From JAGVSV01 sp040766135 (GTDB lineage Bacteria > Bacillota > Clostridia > Christensenellales > Aristaeellaceae), in the NCBI GenBank assembly GCA_040766135.1, contig JAXGRA010000025.1:1-8697 (forward strand): a DNA stretch of 8,697 nt. Direction: 5' to 3'. Below, one piece after another: positions 5,833-8,697 of the stretch. How positions within the stretch are numbered: the stretch's first letter is position 1; every line of letters starts with the position of its first letter. The notes under the pieces are model-generated. The model did not search any database. It worked only from the letters and a program-made list of their open reading frames with translations, and was not told the DNA's origin. The position numbers and the translations under genes were made by a program.

Positions 5833-6454
5833 CTTTCAGCAGCGTTTGCATGGATACATAGTCTGCAAAGCGATGCTGCGCAGGGTAATCGTGATAGAAC
5901 CCATCCGGATCAAACAAAACGCCGTCCATCCCGGCGTTTTTTGCCGCGTCCAAGTCCATCGCACGGTCGCCCACCATCACACAGTCCCTGCGGTTGAGCG
6001 AGTAGCGCTGCATCAGATGGTTGAGCGCATCGGGCGCGGGCTTGGCCGGGAAGCCGTCCTCGCTGGTAATAAAATCCGTAAACAGCGGGTACAGCCCATC
6101 GCGCTTGAGCGCCGCAATGGCGGCATTGTCGCGGTGGGTGTACAGATAGTGCTGCACGCCCTGCAGGCGCGACATGCGCAAAAACTTCTCCGCCCCCGGA
6201 TACAGCTGCATGCCGGACAGCCCGGCCTTTTCGCTGACCTGGTTGTACAACCCACGCAGTTCATGCTCATCCGCATCCTGGCAGTACGCCGTGAACACAT
6301 CGCCCATGCTGCCCTTGGCTAAGCGCAGCACCTCATCGCGGGGGGCGGAAATGCCGCAATGCGCCAGCACCTCCATGCATAAATCCGTAATCAGGCCATA
6401 GGTGTCGTACAGGGTGCCATCAAAATCCCAGAAATAATGCGTGTATCCCCTCAT
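5816..6454 (-). CDS. HAD-family hydrolase (phosphoglycolate phosphatase-like, subfamily IA)
   Basis: Probable cytosolic phosphatase of the haloacid dehalogenase superfamily; the substrate is unknown. 212 residues, beginning MRGYTHYFWDFDGTLYDTYG. Motif I is DFDGTLYDT with nucleophile Asp 10 and acid/base Asp 12; a helical cap of about 15-90 follows (subfamily IA); motif II is LYTHRD with Thr 106; motif III is Lys 138 in AKPAPDAL; motif IV is VGDRAMD with Asp 163 and Asp 167. All catalytic residues are present. The start overlaps the mscL stop (ATGA, 6451-6454), so it is translated as the second gene of an mscL operon; no functional link to the channel is evident. The 3' end overlaps hom on the other strand by 17 bp, and the lysC-operon terminator lies antisense within codons for about residues 171-180. 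Phosphoglycolate phosphatase is only one option; pyrophosphatase or phosphosugar phosphatase are equally possible. Confidence 0.9.
   Translation of the reverse strand: MRGYTHYFWDFDGTLYDTYGLITDLCMEVLAHCGISAPRDEVLRLAKGSMGDVFTAYCQDADEHELRGLYNQVSEKAGLSGMQLYPGAEKFLRMSRLQGVQHYLYTHRDNAAIAALKRDGLYPLFTDFITSEDGFPAKPAPDALNHLMQRYSLNRRDCVMVGDRAMDLDAAKNAGMDGVLFDPDGFYHDYPAQHRFADYVSMQTLLKVTAPI
5916..5942 (+). terminator. Terminator of the lysC-asd-hom operon, inside the HAD gene
   Basis: AAAACGCCG (5916-5924) pairs perfectly over 9 bp with CGGCGTTTT (5932-5940) around the loop TCCATCC, giving a run of six T (5937-5942). It begins 84 nt after the hom stop at 5832. It lies antisense within the HAD gene, next to its motif IV, over codons for residues about 171-180 (AKNAGMDGVL). 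On the minus strand the same hairpin is followed only by GTTTG, so it should act mainly on plus-strand transcripts. Confidence 0.82.
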
Positions 6455-6921
6455 GCCGTCACCACATCCAGCTGGCTTGTGCAGTGCGGGCAGCGGGTGG
6501 CATCATCGGCCACGGCCTGCTTGCAGTACGGGCACAGGCGCGGTTCGGGCGCAGGGGCGGGGGCCTCGGGCTTCTTGCGCAGGTTGCTGATGAGCTTCAC
6601 AAACAGAAAGATGCACAGCGCCATCAAGAAAAAATCGATGACGGTCTGGATAAACAGGCCGTAGTTGAGGGTGGCAATGCCGGCATCCTTGGCGGCCTGC
6701 ACCGTCAGGATGGGCGCGCCCGTGGTGTTCTCGCCCAGCAGCACAAACAGCCCCGACACATTGCCTGCGCCGGTCATCAGGCTGATAAGCGGCATGAAAA
6801 TATCATTTACTAAGCTGGTTACAATCTTGCCAAACGCCGAACCGATGATCACACCGACGGCCATATCAATGACATTGCCCTTGAGTGCGAATGCCTTGAA
6901 TTCCTGTACAAATTTCTTCAT
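6451..6921 (-). CDS. mscL: Large-conductance mechanosensitive channel with C-terminal zinc ribbon
   Basis: Membrane-tension-gated pore that releases solutes on osmotic downshock; a homo-oligomer (usually pentamer) in the cytoplasmic membrane. 156 residues from ATG 6921, beginning MKKFVQEFKAFALKGNVIDM, the standard MscL amphipathic N-terminus. First membrane helix about 14-44 (VIDMAVGVIIGSAFGKIVTS contains the pore-lining glycines), periplasmic loop about 45-83, second helix about 84-110 (TVIDFFLMALCIFLFV), then basic NLRKK (113-117). A Pro/Ala linker (118-127) leads to a zinc-ribbon-like module with CPYC (130-133) and CPHC (144-147), a plain addition to the usual 130-150 residue protein. An in-frame extension up to 7083 exists, but its sequence is not MscL-like. 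AAGGAGGA at 6932-6939 clearly selects 6921. It is first gene of a two-gene operon with the HAD hydrolase. Confidence 0.96.
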   Translation of the reverse strand: MKKFVQEFKAFALKGNVIDMAVGVIIGSAFGKIVTSLVNDIFMPLISLMTGAGNVSGLFVLLGENTTGAPILTVQAAKDAGIATLNYGLFIQTVIDFFLMALCIFLFVKLISNLRKKPEAPAPAPEPRLCPYCKQAVADDATRCPHCTSQLDVVTA

Positions 6922-6931
6922 CGCCGTACAA

Positions 6932-6939
6932 TCCTCCTT
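6932..6939 (-). promoter_or_regulatory. Ribosome binding site fixing the mscL start
   Basis: The minus strand reads AAGGAGGA here, about 10 nt before ATG 6921. It is one of the strongest ribosome binding sites in the window and rules out the upstream in-frame start at 7083. Confidence 0.85.
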
Positions 6940-6956
6940 CAAATGGGTACCCGGGC

Positions 6957-6962
6957 ATTCTA
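6957..6962 (-). promoter_or_regulatory. Weak candidate -10 box for mscL
   Basis: Minus-strand TAGAAT (one mismatch to TATAAT) lies 36 bp before ATG 6921. No good -35 hexamer is found at 16-18 bp, so this is only a candidate. TTGCAG with CATTAT further upstream is an alternative. Confidence 0.3.
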
Positions 6963-7009
6963 TCACATAATGCGCCGTGCGGACACCTTTCTGCAATTTC
7001 TGTGCAGAG

Positions 7010-7024
7010 GCCCCTAATAGGGGC
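7010..7024. repeat. 15-bp perfect palindrome upstream of mscL
   Basis: GCCCCTA and TAGGGGC flank a single central A, a perfect interrupted palindrome about 90 bp upstream of the mscL start. It is too tight to form an RNA hairpin with a normal loop, so a protein binding site is more likely than a terminator. No partner regulator is in the window. Confidence 0.5.
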
Positions 7025-7034
7025 ATGTCCAATT

Positions 7035-7066
7035 GCAGCCAGGCGAATGCTTCAACCGCTGGCTGC
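7035..7066. repeat. Inverted repeat (stem-loop) between methyltransferase remnant and mscL
   Basis: GCAGCCAG and CTGGCTGC (outer 8 bp perfect, two more pairs after a one-base bulge) surround an approximately 11-nt loop. It stands 30 bp after the stop of the methyltransferase remnant on the minus strand. It lacks a T-run on either strand, so it could be a Rho-dependent or weak terminator, or a stability hairpin. Confidence 0.5.
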
Positions 7067-7096
7067 ACCCACGAACAAATCATATCCTATCATGCT

Positions 7097-7330
7097 TTAA
7101 GGGGCTTCCTCTTTCAAAATGATATCTTGATACATTGTCATTAACTCTGCAACGCACTCCGATTCTGTCATCTTCCGCCAATTAAATCCATAGGATTCCA
7201 TCACTGCTTTATCGTTTTCCTGATGTGCTTTTCTAAGTTCTGGCGGCATTGTTAGTTCATCATACAGGTCTGCCAAAGTTGCATCAGGATACAAATTTCT
7301 TGCAGCTAATATAGGGGCTACTGAACAACA
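7097..7330 (-). pseudogene. 3' remnant of an MmeI/YeeA-type DNA methyltransferase, cut off by an IS
   Basis: Only the last 75-80 codons remain. The translation from about 7330 to the stop at 7097 contains ILAARNLYPDATLADLYD, then LTMPPELRKAHQENDKAV, then a tail with ESECVAELMTMYQDI. From memory these match the extreme C-terminus of large (about 900-residue) class I SAM-dependent DNA methyltransferases of the MmeI/YeeA type, often fused type II restriction-modification enzymes. The catalytic NPPY motif and everything N-terminal are absent; the IS transposase stop is at 7338, so homology to the methyltransferase ends where the IS begins. The in-frame TTG at 7352 would encode a few IS-derived residues and is not a credible start. 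Base composition is AT-rich compared with mscL next to it. The remnant is almost certainly non-functional here; the 5' part may lie beyond the IS, outside the window. Confidence 0.8.
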
Positions 7331-8697
7331 ACTGTTTTTAAATCTCCTCTGCAACCCAAACTAAAAGTATGCTCATCACCACCAATTTTCTGCACCAAAC
7401 TGGCGCTCGAAGCATCCTTTGGAACAGCGCAAAAAGAAGTGCTCGCAGGCGCTTCCATAGATTCATCGTCAGGATGCTGACATGAATGGCTACTTCGCTG
7501 GTTTCCTGTAACCGTTCCATCACTAAGCTCATGCCGTAGCGCCGCTTGCCCACGCCAAAGGATGACTCTATCGCGCTGCGCTCTCCGGATTCCAGCCGCT
7601 CTTCCAACAGTTGCTGACGATACAACGCTTTGTCCTTGGGCGGACGGCCTAGTTTGGGGCCCGACATTCGAATGCCGCGCTCCTTGCAGTATTGCAGGTT
7701 CTCGCGGGTACGATACGCTCTATCGGTCAGCACGCGCTCCGGATACACCCCGGTATCCGCACGGTAGCTTTCCACAGATTCCTGCAAAGTCGTTCCCTCA
7801 TGAAAGTTATCCCAGGACAGGTGTTCAATACGAGAATAACCATCCACCAGGGATACTGCTATCTTTGCTCCAAACTCCACCGCTGCCTTTGCCTTGCCCC
7901 GCACGATGGGGCGCACCCAGGGCTGGTGCAGGCTGACAATCCGGTCATCCACGCGCTTGCTTCCCTGCTCGTACATCTGTTTCTGCTGGGCATACAATAT
8001 CTCAATCACCTGGAATTGTTTCTGATCTTTCTCGCTCAAACTGGCTTTGACCTCTGACAGATACCCCAGATTGCGAGCCACATAGGACAGTTGTTTGCGC
8101 AGGCTCTTGCGCAATAACTTCTGGGAAGGACGGCGATTCTTCGCATAACGCAGATAGTCGCGCCGGGCGACCTTGCGATAGGTACGGGGCTTCTGACCTT
8201 TGGGAAATGCGCTGTCTATCATGCCTTCCAGGCACTCTCGGGCTTCATTCAGCAAACTGATGTCCGTTGGATAGCGAATATCCTGCGGCACACAGGTCGC
8301 ATCCAGTATCAGCGTTCCCCGGTTGGTGGGCGGTTCACTTTCGTTTAGTTCTTGTGCGTCCGCGTTTTCGTCCGATTGTCCAGTTGGGGGATCTGGCGGA
8401 GTGCTGTCGGGAGGATCATCGTCTGCATTCTCGTCCTCTGCATAGGGATTGCAGCGACCGATGATATAATCGTTCAAATCTGCCAACAAATCAGCCGGGA
8501 TTCGTTTACGAAACAACGTCATCGTACTTGCGTCAAAGGGCGCTTCATGTTGAAATGCAGGTAGACCAAGAAAGAACTGAAGATAGGGATTCATCCGTAT
8601 CTCCTGCACCGTATCCTCGTCTGAGAACCCGTATCGCTCCTTGATGACGAGTGCGCCCAGGGCCATACGGGCAGGCTTGCCCACATTCCCTATATTG
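7331..8697 (-). mobile_element. Insertion sequence, IS5/IS1182-like, partial at right window edge
   Basis: A single-gene IS with a DDE transposase on the minus strand, inserted in the methyltransferase gene. The inner end must lie between about 7318 and 7340, set by where methyltransferase homology stops and the transposase stop codon; the exact terminal repeat and target duplication cannot be read because the other end is outside the window. A window ending within an IS would fit a contig break at a multicopy element. Confidence 0.75.
7338..8697 (-). CDS. IS5/IS1182-like DDE transposase (5' partial)
   Basis: Cut-and-paste type transposase. The frame is open to the right edge, and codons before the GTG at 8684 read NIGN, continuing the expected family sequence, so the true start lies outside the window. 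Numbering from GTG 8684: the N-terminal DUF772-like DNA-binding domain has KPARMALGALVIKERYGFSD (3-22) and NPYLQFFLGL (32-41); an acidic, proline-rich linker spans about 80-120; the DDE residues are Asp 128 (LILDATCVPQDIRYPTD), Asp 321 (VLTDRAYRT) and Glu 373 (AIESSFGVGKRRYG). Basic stretches fill 165-205. All three catalytic residues are present and there is no frameshift in the visible 1.35 kb, so the element may still be active. Assignment between the IS5 and IS1182 groups is uncertain. Confidence 0.88.
   Translation of the reverse strand, partial: NIGNVGKPARMALGALVIKERYGFSDEDTVQEIRMNPYLQFFLGLPAFQHEAPFDASTMTLFRKRIPADLLADLNDYIIGRCNPYAEDENADDDPPDSTPPDPPTGQSDENADAQELNESEPPTNRGTLILDATCVPQDIRYPTDISLLNEARECLEGMIDSAFPKGQKPRTYRKVARRDYLRYAKNRRPSQKLLRKSLRKQLSYVARNLGYLSEVKASLSEKDQKQFQVIEILYAQQKQMYEQGSKRVDDRIVSLHQPWVRPIVRGKAKAAVEFGAKIAVSLVDGYSRIEHLSWDNFHEGTTLQESVESYRADTGVYPERVLTDRAYRTRENLQYCKERGIRMSGPKLGRPPKDKALYRQQLLEERLESGERSAIESSFGVGKRRYGMSLVMERLQETSEVAIHVSILTMNLWKRLRALLFALFQRMLRAPVWCRKLVVMSILLVWVAEEI

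Noticed and set aside
6922..7083. N-terminal extension of mscL to a start at 7083
   Set aside because: The extra 54 residues are unlike MscL, cross two palindromes, and a strong ribosome binding site (6932-6939) points to ATG 6921.
7331..7354. Start of an independent 85-residue small protein at TTG 7352
   Set aside because: The first residues derive from the IS end, there is no credible initiation signal, and the rest matches the C-terminus of a large methyltransferase, so it is a gene fragment.
7308..8696. AATATAGGG at 7308-7316 and its inverted copy CCCTATATT at 8688-8696, looking like IS terminal inverted repeats
   Set aside because: The left copy codes for conserved methyltransferase residues (PIL) and the right copy for transposase residues (NIG) in a frame that continues off the window. 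Both are inside genes, so the 9-bp match is probably chance.
1..8697. CRISPR arrays, tRNA or rRNA genes, phage genes
   Set aside because: No regularly spaced repeats, cloverleaf sequences, rRNA motifs or phage protein signatures were seen on either strand.

Overview
The window looks like chromosomal DNA from a Firmicute, most likely an uncultured or poorly known member of the Clostridia with GC-rich core genes. The reasons are a T-box leader, strong AGGAGG-type ribosome binding sites, an LplB/YtcP-type sugar transporter pair, and a MscL channel with a zinc-ribbon tail. No species can be named from the sequence alone.

Layout. (A) Positions 1-1824, minus strand, fairly AT-rich: two ABC transporter permeases of the LplB/YtcP carbohydrate class. 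The second runs off the left edge. A candidate promoter with an 11-bp palindrome lies in front of them. (B) Positions 1843-2124: AT-rich intergenic DNA ending in two tandem copies of a 20-bp unit. (C) Positions 2125-5832, plus strand, markedly GC-rich: a near-consensus promoter (TTGACA, 17 bp, TATGAT), a complete T-box leader with mutually exclusive antiterminator and terminator, then lysC-asd-hom (aspartate kinase, aspartate-semialdehyde dehydrogenase, homoserine dehydrogenase) joined by ATGA overlaps. (D) Positions 5816-6921, minus strand: mscL followed by a HAD-family phosphatase, again joined by an ATGA overlap. (E) Positions 7097-8697, minus strand: the 3' remnant of an MmeI/YeeA-type DNA methyltransferase, abutting a partial insertion sequence whose DDE transposase runs off the right edge.

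How it works together. lysC, asd and hom catalyse the three oxidative/phosphorylation steps from aspartate to homoserine, the shared precursor of threonine and methionine. The leader carries Thr codons (ACA/ACC) in its specifier loop and UGGA in its T-box bulge. Both fit control by uncharged tRNA-Thr, so the operon is probably switched on by threonine starvation. The hom and HAD genes converge and overlap by 17 bp, leaving no spacer for terminators. Each operon instead has a strong hairpin-plus-T-run terminator on its own strand inside the coding sequence of the opposing gene (5916-5942 plus; 5747-5779 minus).

I did not find an obviously new multi-gene system. The points most worth a second look are the reciprocal embedded terminators, the T-box with a variant T-box sequence, the broken restriction-modification methyltransferase beside the IS, and the abrupt base-composition boundary near 2120.
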